Shown piece after piece: positions 11,440 through 23,896 of a stretch of DNA of 64,000 bases. The first letter of the stretch is position 1. Each line of letters starts with the position of its first letter. A model generated the notes under the pieces. The model searched no databases and was not told the DNA's origin. It was given only the letters and a program-made list of their open reading frames with translations. The DNA lies in contig NC_132915.1 of NCBI RefSeq assembly GCF_047675955.1, positions 11,155,766-11,219,765 on the forward strand, in the 5' to 3' direction. This DNA is from Chlorocebus sabaeus. Taxonomy: Eukaryota > Chordata > Mammalia > Primates > Cercopithecidae. Made by a program: the position numbers and the translations under genes.

Positions 11440-12130
11440 CCTCCCCTCTCTGACTCCCCTCATCAGTTCCTGTCCCTTACTCACTTGTTCTACACCAGAG
11501 GCTCAGCTTCCTCTGTGTTCCCAGAAGTTCCAGGCACTGGTCTGCCTTGGGGTCTTTCTTCAACTGCCCCCTCTATCTGGAATGTTCTCCACTCAGAGAG
11601 CTCCTTGGCAAATCCTTGGTTGATATTATCCAAATAGAGACTACATTTCAGCAGACTTTTAATGAATGATCCCTAACTGCCTTCAAATTTTACTCTGTGT
11701 CTTCCCTCTGAAACGTATCCTGACGGTCCAACCTTTGCACCGCCCCCCGTTTCCTCTGCTGCTCTACTTTGTTATTTTAAGAAGACAGAGTCTCATTCTG
11801 TCCCCCAGGTTAGAGTGCAGTGGTGTGATCACAGCTTACCGCAACCTCCAACTCCTGGGACCAAGGTATCCTCCTGCCTCTGTCTCCCTAGTAGCTGGGA
11901 TCACAGGCAGGAGCCATGACTCCTAACTCTGCTCTACTTTGTTTTTACTAGCACTGGCTTCTAATGTCACACAGTTTATTCACTGAATCTGCTCCTGAGT
12001 CTGCCAGTGCTAAAAATGTAAGCTCTCTAAGGGCAGAGACCTTGGTCAGTTTTGGGCCTTGCTAAAACCTAATCCCCTAGGACAACGCCTAGCACTGAGT
12101 AGAGCTAATATCAGTTTGTAGGATGAATGA
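11440..12130 (+). mobile_element. L2 LINE 3' end, sense, split by an Alu monomer
   Basis: The left part (11440-11773) has CTTCAACTGCCCCCTCTATC, GGAATGTTCTCC and CTTCCCTCTGAAACGTATCC. The right part (from 11944) has AATGTAAGCTCTCTAAGGGC, AGAGACCTTGGTCAG and CCTAGCACTGAGTAGAG, ending at GGATGAATGA. That is the standard L2 terminus. The Alu monomer between the halves is bracketed by a perfect 15-bp duplication, so the two parts are one L2 copy. Confidence 0.85.
11774..11928 (-). mobile_element. Alu left-type monomer (FLAM), antisense, inserted in L2
   Basis: Reads as a reversed single Alu arm: ACAGAGTCTCATTCTGTC, TGGTGTGATCACAGCTTACC, AGTAGCTGGGATCACAGGC. The perfect target-site duplication CTGCTCTACTTTGTT is at 11759-11773 and 11929-11943. 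The monomer structure and high divergence point to an early, pre-dimer Alu relative. Confidence 0.85.
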
Positions 12131-12649
12131 CTGGGGTCCCTGATCTTCAGAGGTCATAGCTCAGTGAGGGAAACATCACAAATAAGGGTAGTGCCCACTG
12201 AGGGGATCTATGATGGTGCAGGAGGCTCAGATGCAGGCAGATAGGGAGATCAGTGATGCCTAGGGAAATAACACTGCATTTATTCAGCTAGAAGTTGAAT
12301 AACTGAGCCCTTCCTCCGGACCAGGACTGGACCAGCCATCGAGGACATGGTAGCAAAGCCATTATCTAAATGGGAATTAAGTTCGGCAGAATGTTAACTA
12401 ATAATCCCTAGTTCCTAACATGTATATTTTATCCCATCACCTATGGAGTCCAGAGCACTTTAAATCTGACCTTGAAAATTAAACAGGAAGAGACGCTTGG
12501 GAAGAACATTCCCGAAATGATTTGCCCATTTAAAAGTTCCCCCATGAAATAATGCACTGTACGCTCAAGGGACAACTAGGACTTCTTTATGGCTAGCATT
12601 TTTGATGAATAAAAGAGGGTAATGGTAACAAATCCGAAAAAGTAGCTCA
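12131..12649. other. Unassigned segment, possibly with L2/MIR traces
   Basis: A weak ATTTATTCAGCTAGAAG...GGACCAGGACTGGACC...GGACATGGTAGCAAAG order at 12275-12355 vaguely resembles a reversed L2 3' end. Otherwise nothing is recognised. Confidence 0.3.
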
Positions 12650-13397
12650 AGTCAACTGTGGAGAGCCTGGCGTGTGATGCTGAGGTGGTGAGACTTCCAT
12701 CAGCAATAAGAAGGCATCTGACATTTTAAAGTAGGAGCCACCATCCAAATTATTTTTGAAAGCTACAGTGGTGGCCATTTGGAGAATGGACAAGAGCGGG
12801 AGCCCCTTAGGAGTCTGAAAAGCAGGCTGTATGAAAGAGAAGGGCTCCCACTGAGGGAGTGAGAGGAGAGACACTGAGAGGGATGGATAGGAGCAGAGAC
12901 TCCAGGAGCGGAAGGGACAGGAACTGGGAGGACCCCACAGGGGAGCTGTGGAAAGAGGCTCTTGGGTGACTCCAATGGCTTCAGCATGGGTGACTGGGTG
13001 AATGGCAGGGTCACTGTCTGAGATGGAGAACAAGACAGAACATAGAGATCATGTCTAACTGAGGACCCCTTATGTTTGAGGTTTCTCTGCACCCCCGGCA
13101 GAAAGGGAGAAGAGAGCATCTGACAGATCTGACCATGGAGCCTAAGGTGGAAACCGCAGGTAGATGAGAACCCCAAAGACAGGCTGAAGAGAAACGGCAG
13201 AGGGCAGAGACCTGGGAAATACCAAGGTTGAGGTGTACGTGGAAGAACCTGAGCCAGTGAGCGACTGGAGGGAGGAGACAGAGGAAAACACCTGAATGAG
13301 AATGATGATGTGGAAGTGAAGGGAGGAAGAAAGTGTAAGAAGAATGAGTTTTCCCATGGGACAGTGTCAGTTTTTTGGACCAGTGCCCAAAGCCTAT
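12650..13397 (-). mobile_element. L2 LINE fragment with ORF2 remnant, antisense
   Basis: Minus-strand frames here (12647-13033, 12763-13422) follow the C-terminal L2 reverse-transcriptase region. The stretch near 12960-13000 reads IHPVTHAEAIGVTQE, which corresponds to the conserved region preceding the NLGV-like motif of L2. Nearby TTTTTGAAAGCTACAGTGG matches L2 in order. The 219-codon open frame is out of register with the element and is accidental. The L2 ends where the antisense LTR begins at 13398. Confidence 0.7.
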
Positions 13398-14035
<638 letters not shown>

Positions 14036-15484
14036 TGGTGGTGCAGCATGGTCACAGGTTTTGTCTTAGGACAGCAAAGACTTGCTTGTGTTTGTAACAT
14101 AAATCTGTGAGGCTTGTGATGAGGAAAAGTTTAATGGCTGAAGAGGGATAAAGGAAAACTAAAAGGTCTGGGAAGAGGGGCCAGCAGCACACCATCACTC
14201 ATTATAAAAAGTACAAAATTGTGTCATGAAAATTTTCCCAGAGGCTGAGGCAGAAGATAATTTTGGTCGAGCAAAATCGTCATCTCCACTTGACTGAAGA
14301 AGCAGGCTTATGAAATTAAAAACCCCTTTCAGAAGACAGGGCACTTCCTCTCATGTGTCATTGGCTAGAACTTGTCTCACAGCCTTTTGTAAGCCAATAC
14401 AAGAGAATGAAATTATCATCATGCTTTAGACCAACCTAGATTTACTCCTGAGCTGGGCATAGAGTCGCTTCCTCTCATAAGGAGGTATTTACCTCAATAA
14501 GTTGAGGCTCACCAGGCAATTAGCAAAGTCTGTTACAGGAATAGCTCTTTTAGTATGGGATTCCATGTACTTTAATTTCATATCTGAATTCTGTTTGAAA
14601 CCATCTTGAGTATGACCTATGGGGTACGGCTGACAACCAATAAATGCAGCTTTGCTTGGCTCTAAAAGAAGGTTCAGATAGAGATAGATGTGGGGCTGGG
14701 TCTGCACCAGGGGCCAGATGGCAAACGAGGTAGCTTAGAGTCTAGACACTCTGACTTGAAGACTATTTCCTAGCCAGGAACCAAGGCCTTTCAGCCATTT
14801 CTTTTCATCAGAGGGTCTTCCTATGTGTCCTCTTCCCACAGGAAGCCGTCTTCAGGATGGTCAGAACTTGAAAAATCTGTGATCAGTACAGTATCAATAG
14901 CAAAAGCAGCCTAACACAAAATCTTTCTTAAGGAGATCTATATTTATATGGGAGAAAATACATCGATGCAAAGGAAAAACGTGCTAACAGGGACAGGGCA
15001 GGGCAAGCATGTATGGGGCAGGGCAAGCATGGTGATTATTTGACATAGGAGACCTTTCTTCTTTTAACTGGCATATTCTCCAATTCCACCTTGCAGGTAC
15101 ACCTATTCTCTGCTGGTCATACATACATGACACGTATCTTAAATACAGATGATTATAAAGTAACAAGATTAAGATTCATTTGTCACTTATGAAATCCATC
15201 TTGTTGCTTTTCAGTTAGGGTGTCGTATGCCCCAGTTTGCCCAGAAAAGTGCCAGTTTACCTGTTAACCAGAATAATTAATAATAGTACCCCCTTCACTC
15301 TCAAAATTAAATGCTTATTCTAATTACACTAACCTATATGCATCAGTATCCTCAAATATATGTGTAAGTGTGCACACAGAACATATATGCACATGAGCAG
15401 GAGAGAGACTACATGTATTACAAATGGGCAGTGGAACTTGGAATGCATTTTCCTTCAGGAACAATATCACACAGGGTGGTTGGG
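14036..15484. other. Unassigned, mostly single-copy sequence
   Basis: No Alu or L1 is seen. A short direct repeat around GGCAGGGCAAGCATG occurs at about 14997-15011 and again 20 bases on. Small frames (14489-14707, 14984-15166) carry no motif. Confidence 0.35.
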
Positions 15485-16080
15485 TTTGTAAACCAAAGGA
15501 TGTCTCAATTAATTTAGAAGTTTATTTTGCCAAGGTTATGAATCATGACCCGTGGCACAGCCTCTGGAGGGTCTATGAACATGATGAACATGTGCCCAAG
15601 GTGGTGGGGCTACAGCTTGGTTTTATACATTTTAGTGAAACCTAAGGTGTCAGTCAATAAATGTGAGATATACATTGGTTCCCTCTGGAAAGGTGGGATA
15701 ATTTAAATTGTCGGTGGAGGTGGGCTTACAGGGGGTTTTATAGGTGGAATCAAATATTTTTCTGGTTGGCAATTGGTTGAAATAATTAAGTTATATCTAA
15801 AGACTTGGAATCAATAGAAAGGAGTGTCTGGGTTAAGATAAGGGATTGTGGAGACCAAGGTTCTTATTTTGTAGATGAAGTCTCGTAGGTGGCTGCCCTT
15901 AGAGGCAATAGATGGCAAATGTTTCCTATTTAGACCTTTAAAAGGTGCTGGGCTCTCAGCCAATCTCTTCAGGATCAGAAGAAGACCTGGAAAGGAAAGG
16001 GGATTCTCTATAGAATGTAAATTTCCCCCACAAGAGACAGCTTTGCATATTTCTTTGACAAAAACACATCAAAGAAATAT
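15485..16080. mobile_element. Probable endogenous-retrovirus-derived segment, family not assigned
   Basis: AATTTAGAAGTTTATTTTGCC, GGCACAGCCTCTGGAGG, ACATGTGCCCAAGGTGGTGG and CAGCTTGGTTTTATACATTTT are blocks I know from a frequently dispersed human ERV-type repeat. The 3' half (from about 15780) is less clear. No open gag/pol/env frame survives. The name and orientation are uncertain. Confidence 0.45.
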
Positions 16081-16419
16081 ATAGCTAAAACACTTTGATT
16101 TATTTCAAGGCCCTGCCATCTAGGCAGCGATAGATGTGACGCTATCCTAGAGTTAGGTTGGAATTTGGTACCTTGCTGCTCCAAAGAGTCTATTCTGTCG
16201 GTCTTAGGATCTTTACTTTAATGTTAATACTGGTCAGTTATGCCTGAACTCCAAAGGGAAGAGACCATAATGAGATACGTCTGACACCCCATTCCCATCA
16301 GGGTCTGAACTGGTTTTTCAGGATTCAATGGGTCCCCTTGGCTGAGAGGAGGGTCCATTAAGTCAGTTGAGGGGCTTAGAATTTTATTTTTGGTTTACAG
16401 GTTCTAAGACCTTTTAGAA
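16081..16419. other. Unassigned segment
   Basis: Nothing is recognised. The ERV-derived segment on the left may continue into it. Confidence 0.3.
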
Positions 16420-16870
16420 AACCATTTCATGATTGCAGATCCCCAGTCTGCCCTCTTTCATCCTGCTCCACCCAAAAGGCTGATCTGAATGGTCTGCACT
16501 CACTGACCACTTTGTTCTCTGGCTTCTGGTTGGGTTCACCCAATGGGTCGGGGAAGATGGAGGTTTGGATATTGACTCCCTGGCTCCCTGCTCACTTAGC
16601 ACAAGCTGGCTGTGTCTCTCCACTGAAGATGGTCTAGCTGGTGGCCGTACCCACACAGCTCCCTGCTCCAAGTTTTGATAACTACTCCTCTCATTGCCTC
16701 TTGAGGCCCAGCGTGGCACCTGAGGTTTCCCATTGCCATTCTCCATGTGACTGCATCATCCCTTGTGATTTCTCTACATACTGCCAGCATCTCTATAAAC
16801 AATCCCTTTATTAAACTCTCTTAAATTACCCAATTTGAGTGTGTCATGTGTTTCCTCCCTGACTCATACA
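16420..16870 (+). mobile_element. MaLR-like LTR, copy B, sense
   Basis: It ends with AACAATCCCTTTATTAAACTC, ATTACCCAATTTGAGTGTG and TTTCCTCCCTGACTCATACA, a typical MaLR-style 3' end with an ATTAAA-type polyadenylation signal. Positions 16560-16870 align, in reverse, with copy A at 13398-14035. The upstream part has GTTGGGTTCACCCAATGGG, a block I know from the same group of LTRs. The start is uncertain. Confidence 0.65.
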
Positions 16871-17249
16871 AGATTCTTTTGCAGGCTGCTCCAAGATATC
16901 AACTACCGTGTAAAACATTGTTCCCTGGGAAAATTTACTTCAAGGAGCAAGTCAGATTGCCAGGAAATTATCCATTCCCAATGTTGCCCCAGCAGGAAGA
17001 GGGGATCTCACCCTCCCATGTTGAGTAAAAGGGGGTAAGCCGCTCCACCCTCCAGTAGTTCTTGACATTCCAGTAGTTCCATGAAACCAGATGGAAGGGC
17101 TGCAAGGTGGCCAGGACTGTAGGCAGCAGCAACAGGTAAGGCCAAAGGAAGAGGCTGGACCTCTACAGTCATCAAATTCATGTGCAAGGACTGAGCTTAA
17201 CTGAGGGTTTGTAAGTCAGGGGTGGCTTGAGCACATGTCCCTTTGTGCA
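16871..17249. other. Unassigned segment
   Basis: Follows LTR copy B directly. I see no primer-binding site and no internal retroviral coding sequence, so copy B is probably solo. Confidence 0.35.
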
Positions 17250-17400
17250 TAGAAATATTAACTCAGTCATCATGTATTTACTGAGTGACTCTTATGCACC
17301 AAACATTGTGCTTGGAAGATTTTATATCCATATCTCTTTAAGCCTCAAAACAACCAAGAAGTAGAAATTTTGTTTACAGCTAAAGAAACTACATATACTT
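17250..17400 (-). mobile_element. MIR/L2-type fragment, antisense
   Basis: ATGTATTTACTGAGTGACTC, TTATGCACCAAACATTGTGC and TTAAGCCTCAAAACAACC followed by GCTAAAGAAACT give the reversed MIR 3' half order. Strongly diverged. Confidence 0.5.
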
Positions 17401-17983
17401 TGGGATGGTTAATTTGAGGTGTCAACTTGACTGGGTTGAGGGACACCTAGAGGGCTGGTGAAGTATTGTTTCTGGGTGTTTGTGAGGGTGTTGCCAAAGG
17501 AGATGGACATTCGAGTCAGTGGACTGGGAGAGGGAGAGGGTGCGTAATGTGGATGGGCACCATCCAGTCAGCTACCAGTGCAGCTAGAACAGGGCGGGTG
17601 GAAGAAGATGGATAAGTGTGCCTGCTGAGTCTTCTGGTTCTCTTTCTTCTTCCCATGCCAGACGCTTGCTTCCACTCCTCCTTCTGTTGGACATCAGACT
17701 CCAGGTTATTTGGCCTTAGGACTCTGGAACTTGCACTGATGGCTGCCCAGGGACCTTTGGGCCTTCAGCCACAGACTGAAGGCTGCACTGTCGGCTTCCC
17801 AAGTTTTGAGGCTTTCGGTCTTGGACTGAGCCACTACTGGCTTTTCTCTTTCCCCAGCTTGCCGGCAGCCTATTATGGGGCTTCAATTTGTAATTATGTG
17901 AGCCAATTCTCCCTAATAAACTCCCTTTTATATATAATTATATCCTATTTGGTCTATCCTTCTGGAGAGCCCTCACTAGTACA
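17401..17983 (+). mobile_element. ERVL LTR (MLT2 type), complete, sense
   Basis: Starts TGGGATGGTTAATTTGAGGTG, continues with TCAACTTGACTGGGTTGAGG, TTTCTGGGTGTTTGTGAGGG and GTGAGCCAATTCTCC plus an AATAAA signal. It ends TCTGGAGAGCCCTCACTAGTACA. This is the full MLT2 order from TG to CA. The repeated CTTCGGnCT...GGACTGAGCC blocks near 17810-17840 are also typical. The 175-codon frame at 17616-18143 lies in this LTR and is not a gene. Confidence 0.85.
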
Positions 17984-19589
17984 TATATTTATGTTTATAT
18001 TTATATTTATCTATCTTTCCACTCACATATACAAAAACAAGCACAAACAATACCAAACAACCAGCAATGAAAATTTGAGCTTAAAGGTACAATTGAGAAA
18101 AAGCCTAACCAACTGCCTCCAGAAACAGACCCAGAGATGTTAAGTGACTCACCGGGGAAGGCACACGAGAAAGCCCTGGTAGACATCAGGGGCTCTCACA
18201 CCAGACTTAGAGAATGTCTATCTGACTGGTCGGCCATCCTTCTTCAATGCATATGTCATTTCCTATCAATGAACATGTCACTAGAGTGCTAATAGATACG
18301 TGTATGCGCGTGAAGAAACAGCTGTCCTATTCAAGCAATGAACTCATCCCATTCGTAATTCCCATGACAGTGTTAGGAAAGGACAGAACCCAGGGGACTT
18401 TGTTGTGCCCACTGTGGGAAGAGTCACACTGACAAAAGTACATTGGAGCCTCTGTGACCAAGGCTGAAGACAGAAGACCAAGATGGCCAATGGGACAGTG
18501 TACACATACAAGAAGGAGGACAATTGAGCAAAGAAAATGCACTGCCACATTCAGTTCAGATTCAGTGCAGTCCATAGGAAAACTGTAGCCTCATTTGCTG
18601 TAGATGGCTTAGTGAGATGCTGCAGACCACATTTCACAGGAGCCCTGGCAATGGACATGCTCAGGGTGCTGACCTCAGTCTCTTTCGTCGTTGGCTCTAC
18701 TGTCTGTTCATATCCCTGTCAACTCTTCAGAGATTTCTCTTTTTCCCCACTACTCTTGTTCCCCAGCCTCTCTCACCAACTGCTGGTGAGCCCTCTGGGC
18801 CAGTTGGAAGGGAAATATCATACGTCCTCCTGTCTTCTCGTCCCCACCCTGTTTAACACCAAATGCTGATCAACACAGTGTTCTCTCAAGCCCTGATACC
18901 TTGAAAATGCCAGAAAGAATTAATCCATGAAATGCAATTCCCTCTTGGGTTCATTCGTCCTCATCTCACAGTTTGGGCAGAACACATAGCAATCAGATGG
19001 CTGCCAGGATACTTGCAAATCCCATTATTGTTCCCTAGAGGTGCCCCCATATTGGAGCCAAAAAATGACTCATGGATGATCAGTTTCATGGTGCTAAACC
19101 CCAATCCCATGACAGCATCATACCTCATCGGCTTTGACATTCTTCTTTGCAACTGAATCTTTAACAGAACTGGATTTTCGTTTACCGCCACTCTCAAGAA
19201 GCAATATTAACTGCATGGGGTAATTCTCCAACCGAGGTCAGAGGCCTTAACTTATAATCTGGATAGGGTACTGAAGTCAAGAGACAATATAGCACTATGG
19301 ATTGTGGCATGCTATAGTTATCCTAGGAAGGTCTGAGTGGGTTTTCATTTTTTTTCAACCGTATTAGGTTCCTTTTATGAGCAGGAAATTGACTGCTTCC
19401 CACCAGCCCCTCGGAGATATGATCCATGTTAGTATTCATTTTAAAGATGCAAGAAAAACATTTAAATAGTTTTGAGAACGAAATTTACAGTGAATTTTGT
19501 GGCTCCCTCTACAGTTCTTTAGTTTCAAGGTCAAGGCTAGCCTAACAACATCAACATTAAGAAAGACCTAAAAATAATAATATTAAAAT
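17984..19589. other. Unassigned, mostly single-copy sequence
   Basis: A short AT-rich TATTTATATTTATC run sits at 17986-18015. The rest has no recognised repeat. Overlapping small frames at 18327-18575 (-), 18537-18869 (+) and 18932-19197 (both strands) have no recognisable product. Confidence 0.35.
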
Positions 19590-19850
19590 TATAGTTGCTT
19601 AGTATTTAGCACCTAGTCTTTAAAAGTCCTTGTTCTAAGTACTGTACATGTTATCTTGTTTAATCCTCACACTAATCTTATAAAATAAAGTAGTGCTATT
19701 TATCCCCATCTTATCAATGAGAAAACTAGAAGTTTCAGAGGCCAAAATAAATAAATGTTCAAGGTCACATGGCCAAGTGTGGCAATGCCAGGATTCAAGT
19801 CAAATCTCTCTGACATCAGAACCCTCTTCTTCACCTCTAAACAAAACTGG
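19590..19850 (-). mobile_element. MIR SINE, near full length, antisense
   Basis: ACATGTTATCTTGTTTAATCC, TCACACTAATCTTATAAAATA, CCCCATCTTATCAATGAGAAAAC, TTCAAGGTCACATGGCCAAG and GCCAGGATTCAAGTCAAATC run in reversed MIR order over about 250 bp, so most of the element is present. Confidence 0.82.
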
Positions 19851-20221
19851 AGCAGAGGGAAATGAGATTTGATTTACTCTTCTCCCATCTTTTCTGACTT
19901 AACGTTTGTTTTTCCATTTTTCCTCTTTCTGCAGTGTTTGGAAGGCTGAGGAGTACAGCTCAAGTCTCAAAACAATTTAGCATCTGCTTGAGTCAGAGGC
20001 AGTTGACCTTAGAAGAACTGGGCAGGTTTTTATTTGAAGCTCTATTTGTTGAATCATAGCTTATCTCTAAAGAGAAATATTTGGACGCCGAAAAGAAAAA
20101 AGGAGGAAAAATGATAACACCTAAAATTCAGCCCAACATAAACGATGTTGAAATCTCTGGAATACATGAGAGCTTTCCACGTGAATGATTTATATGATTA
20201 GGGAACAATATGTGGTGATGG

Positions 20222-20223
<2 letters not shown>
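19851..20223. other. Unassigned segment
   Basis: No repeat or gene signal recognised. Confidence 0.35.

Positions 20224-20265
<42 letters not shown>
20224..20265. repeat. (GT)21 microsatellite
   Basis: Uninterrupted GT dinucleotides over 42 bases. Uninterrupted arrays of this length are usually polymorphic. It creates the apparent Val-Cys repeat of the overlapping open frame, which is not a protein. Confidence 0.97.
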
Positions 20266-20268
<3 letters not shown>

Positions 20269-22003
20269 AGGGACAGGGTCAGGAAGAAGGGAATATTACC
20301 CCATTTTAAGGAAGTTACTCTAAATCTCTCAGATTTCCTTTCATTTAAAATTTTTAGAAAACTTGTAAGTCCTCCCCTGCCAGAAGAAAAACTAACGTGT
20401 CTATACACTTGTCCATTAATGTATGAGTTCATTTATTTATTCTTTCATCAAACACTTATTCACTTTTAAGAGTCTGAAAATATATACCATTTAAGTTGTA
20501 ATATACTATATGTATTCCAATTTTGTAGGTGAAATATTTAATGCAATATAATACTTTATAGTAGTTACATATCACATATTATATTTAATTCAACATAATG
20601 TTTTATACTTTCTTAAAAATCACATCACATTATATACTCTGCCTAGGTTATATATCCAGTATTTATTTTAATGTTACGTACAAACATTAAAGTTAGAGAG
20701 TTATAGGTGATTTTTTCTTTTGTATTTTTTGGTTCTCCTAAATTTTCTATAATAAATGTATATTATGTACTTAGAACTTTAACATTTTTTTTTTCAAGAA
20801 CGTAGCCTGATAACTAAACTATCCTACTTTCCCATTTCACAAATGAGAAAGCCCAGGCCTTCCTGTCTGATAGCATCAGCCCTGTTAAAGAAACACTCAG
20901 CCTCTATGAACTTGTTACAAACCTTTGTCTTTGGAATTCTGGATCGCCACCTATTAAGTACTTGCTAAGCAGGCGGGGAAGGGACTGTGGGCTCACACGC
21001 ACATACACGCTCACTCACACTGGAGAATAAGGAGAACACAGGTTATCACCCTGAGTGGCACAGTTTGACAGCCGCAACTTCTCAGTGCTGGCTGTGAAAC
21101 TGTGGCCTCCGAAAACCTGAGGAGTTGTGATCTGCCTGCACCCACCTGAGCATTCATCATCCCCTTTATATAAATGGAAGCAGCCGCAGCCAGTCCCATC
21201 AGCCCTATAGAGAGACATTGAACATGTCGGTCTAACTGCAAATGTAATTGAGCGCATATTGCCCTTACATGGCAAAGGAAGTTCTCCCCCGAATCTTAAT
21301 CTAGAAGGGAATGGGTACTGGTTTCAGCAGAATGGGATCATCAGACGTAGCTGCCACGGGAGAAGGGACTGGGAAGAGATTGCTAACAGGGCAGTGTGTT
21401 TTCTAAAGGCAAACACTGGACAAAATCTCTCCCTGTGATCACGAGACTCGCGGAGACACGACAGCTGGGTGAGTCAGCTGGCTTCTCCCCAGAATGAGCA
21501 TCAAGACACTTGCCACCCTAAATACGTATCAGGTTTGAGATACACATGCCAGCTTCTGGCACAAGCAGGGTTTCCTTCAACTCTGCCGTTGTATTGGTTC
21601 CTCTTGTTAAAATAGTTAGGAAATTAAGACTCTTTTAATAAGCTTTAATAAGCTTCTGATATGATGCAACCGTCAAAAGCAACGCATGTCTGTTATGGCA
21701 GCTATTGTGAACCTAGAACTAAGGAAGATGCAAGTATAAAAAATGATCTCTGCCTCCCCAAGAACTTAGCAGGAGAAGTAAGATGGAAGAGCATGCAGTA
21801 ACCGGAAAATACTGCAAGAAAGTGTATTTCCGTAAATGTATATACTAAGTATGAATTAGCCCCACACTTGAGTATGAGAGATGTGCTACTTTCTTTCTTC
21901 TAGGTCAGATAAATCCAGTTTCCAGTCCTTATCTATCTGACTAGCAGAACATCTGGCATCAGTATTTGTAGGCTCCTTTCTCTCCTCCATCACCTTCCAT
22001 GGA
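20266..22003. other. Unassigned; AT-rich, then single-copy sequence
   Basis: 20450-20790 is strongly AT-rich and has no recognised family. Around 21170-21190 a TTTATATAAATGG stretch stands beside GCAGCCGCAGCC, a TATA-like sequence next to a small GC patch. There is no other promoter evidence. Short open frames here show no known product. Confidence 0.35.
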
Positions 22004-22278
22004 TTCTTTTTTTTTTTTTTTTGAGATAGAGTTTCGCTCTTATTGCCCAGGCTGGTGCAACCGCCGCCTCCCAGGTTCAAGCAATTCTCCCGCCGCAGCC
22101 TCCCGAGTAGCTGGGATTACAGGCACCTGCTACCACACCCGGCTAATTTTGGTATTGTTAGTGGAGACAGGGTTTCACCATGTTGTCCAGGCTGGTCTCG
22201 AACTCCTGACCTTGGGTGATCCACCCGCCTCGGCCTCCCAGAGTGCTGGGATTACAGGCATGAGCTACCACACTGGCC
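22004..22278 (-). mobile_element. AluS-type element with a small internal deletion, antisense
   Basis: A poly(T) start leads into GAGATAGAGTTTCGCTCTTATTG, GGTTCAAGCAATTCTCCCG and GATTACAGGCATGAGC. About 30 bases are missing after CCCAGGCTGG, where AGTGCAATGG... is expected and GTGCAACCGCCGCC follows at once. The CCTTGGGTGATCCACCCG block fits AluS. Confidence 0.92.
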
Positions 22279-23164
22279 TCGAGACATGAATTCTATCACA
22301 CCTTCTTTGACTAAGCCCACTGTTGAGTGAGCTCTTCCTTTATCATGAGTCAGTCACTAACACACACAGGACAGGCCCAAAATGCATATAAATAACCCAC
22401 TTCTCAAGGTATGGAGCTCAGCGCCAGGCTGGGCTTCAACACTGGAGATCAGTCCCTAGACAGCCCCTAGACACCTAACCAAAGCTCTGCTCCCTCCTGG
22501 GGTTCTGTGGGAGGGCACCCCTCACTCCTCCTCATCTCAGTTTTTCTCTTTTGAAAGAGTGAAAACAAGACAAAATGAATATCTCGATAGATTTTTCACA
22601 GATATATATGTATATGTGATATGTACCCTGCAAAGCACAGGGTCTTACTTGAAAAGACAATTGATTTCCTATACAATGCCAGAGAGAACAGAATTATTCC
22701 ATCAGCCAATAGCTTTTCCCAGGGTCACCCTAAACTCCCCTAGCCATATCACACACTTGGCTGGAAAGCCAAGGCTGGCCTGGACAGCACACCAGAGAGT
22801 GTTTTGAACTCCTTCTTGGCCAATGTGAAACACCTTTTGGTTAAGGAAACTTTGTTGAAGGCCAGAGCACACACTTTCAGCCTGCAGTCCTCTCTCTCTC
22901 TGCTGCACTCACCTTTACTTTGTTAATTTTTCTTTGTTGGACCTTTCTTATTTGGGTAGGGATTAAGTAACACTGTGCTTCTAGGCCATCTCAAGAATTC
23001 CCCCCAATACTTAACTCTCTGTGCTTCTTTTCTCTTAAGTCCTTGTTTTCTTATATTCTTTCATCCAAGTCATGATCAATCTGGCAGAGCCTTTGTGCAC
23101 ATCCTCCTGGGAAATGAAGTGGTAGTGGTGAGTTTAGCTTCAGAAAGACCTGAAATGGAGCGTA
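22279..23164. other. Unassigned segment
   Basis: No repeat recognised over about 0.9 kb. Open frames at 22559-22908 on both strands have no recognisable product. Confidence 0.35.
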
Positions 23165-23300
23165 AATTCCAATTCCAATAATTACAAGCTGTGAGACCTT
23201 GCACAATTTCCTAACCTCTCAGAACTCCATTTCCTTGGCTGTGTGATGCTAATTCCTCCCTGGAAGCATGGCTGTGAGCCTCAAACGAGGGGCTGGGTGA
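23165..23300 (+). mobile_element. MIR SINE fragment, sense
   Basis: TACAAGCTGTGAGACCTTGC, AATTTCCTAACCTCTCAG and CATTTCCTTGGCTGTGTG, then AGCATGGCTGTGAGCCTCAAACG follow the MIR core order. Confidence 0.65.
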
Positions 23301-23540
23301 ACTCACCACCACATCCCTTTCCCTGACTGTGCTAAGGGATGCTATGGAAAACGCTCCCTCATGTCTGAGTGGAAGGGGATGACCAGGGAATTCACTGCAC
23401 CATACTCACTACAAACTGTTGGGGCAGAGAAAAGACTGTTTTTGGGGGGAAATGGCTCAACTTTCTATGAATGATAAAAGCTTCCCTTTCTCACCTCTGA
23501 ATTCCTCTCAGGCTGTGTTTTAGAAATGCAGTTTTATGAC

Positions 23541-23896
23541 TGATATGGTTTGGCTGTGTCCCCACCTAAATCTCACCCTGAATTGTAATAATCCCCACAG
23601 GTCAAGGGCGTGACCAGGTGGAGATAGTTGAATCATAGAGGCTGTTTCCCCCATACTGTTCTCGTGGTAGTGAATAAGTCTCATGAGATCTGGTGGTTTT
23701 ATAAAGGACAGTTCCCCTGCACACACTCTCTTGCCTGCCACCATGTAAGATGTGCCTTTGCTCCTCCTTTGCCTTCCGCCATGACTGTGAGGCCTCCCCA
23801 GGCATCTGGAACTGTGAATCCATTAAACCACTTTCCTTTATAAATTACCCAGTCTTGGGTACGTCTTTATTAGCAGTGTGAGAGCGGACTAGTACA
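23541..23896 (+). mobile_element. MaLR solo LTR (MST type), sense
   Basis: Starts TGATATGGTTTGGCTGTGTCC. It continues with CCCCATACTGTTCTCGTGG, AGATCTGGTGGTTTTATAAAG, GCCTTCCGCCATGACTGTGAGG, CCTTTATAAATTACCCAGTC and ends GCGGACTAGTACA. This is the complete MST/THE1-like order. Length (356 bp) is close to an intact MSTA/MSTB LTR of about 400 bp. No internal sequence is attached. Confidence 0.9.

Noticed and set aside
17616..18143. 175-codon open frame
   Set aside because: Its first two thirds lie inside the MLT2 LTR, which ends at 17983, and the rest is AT-rich low complexity.
20185..20469. 94-codon frame with a Val-Cys repeat
   Set aside because: The repeat is the (GT)21 microsatellite.
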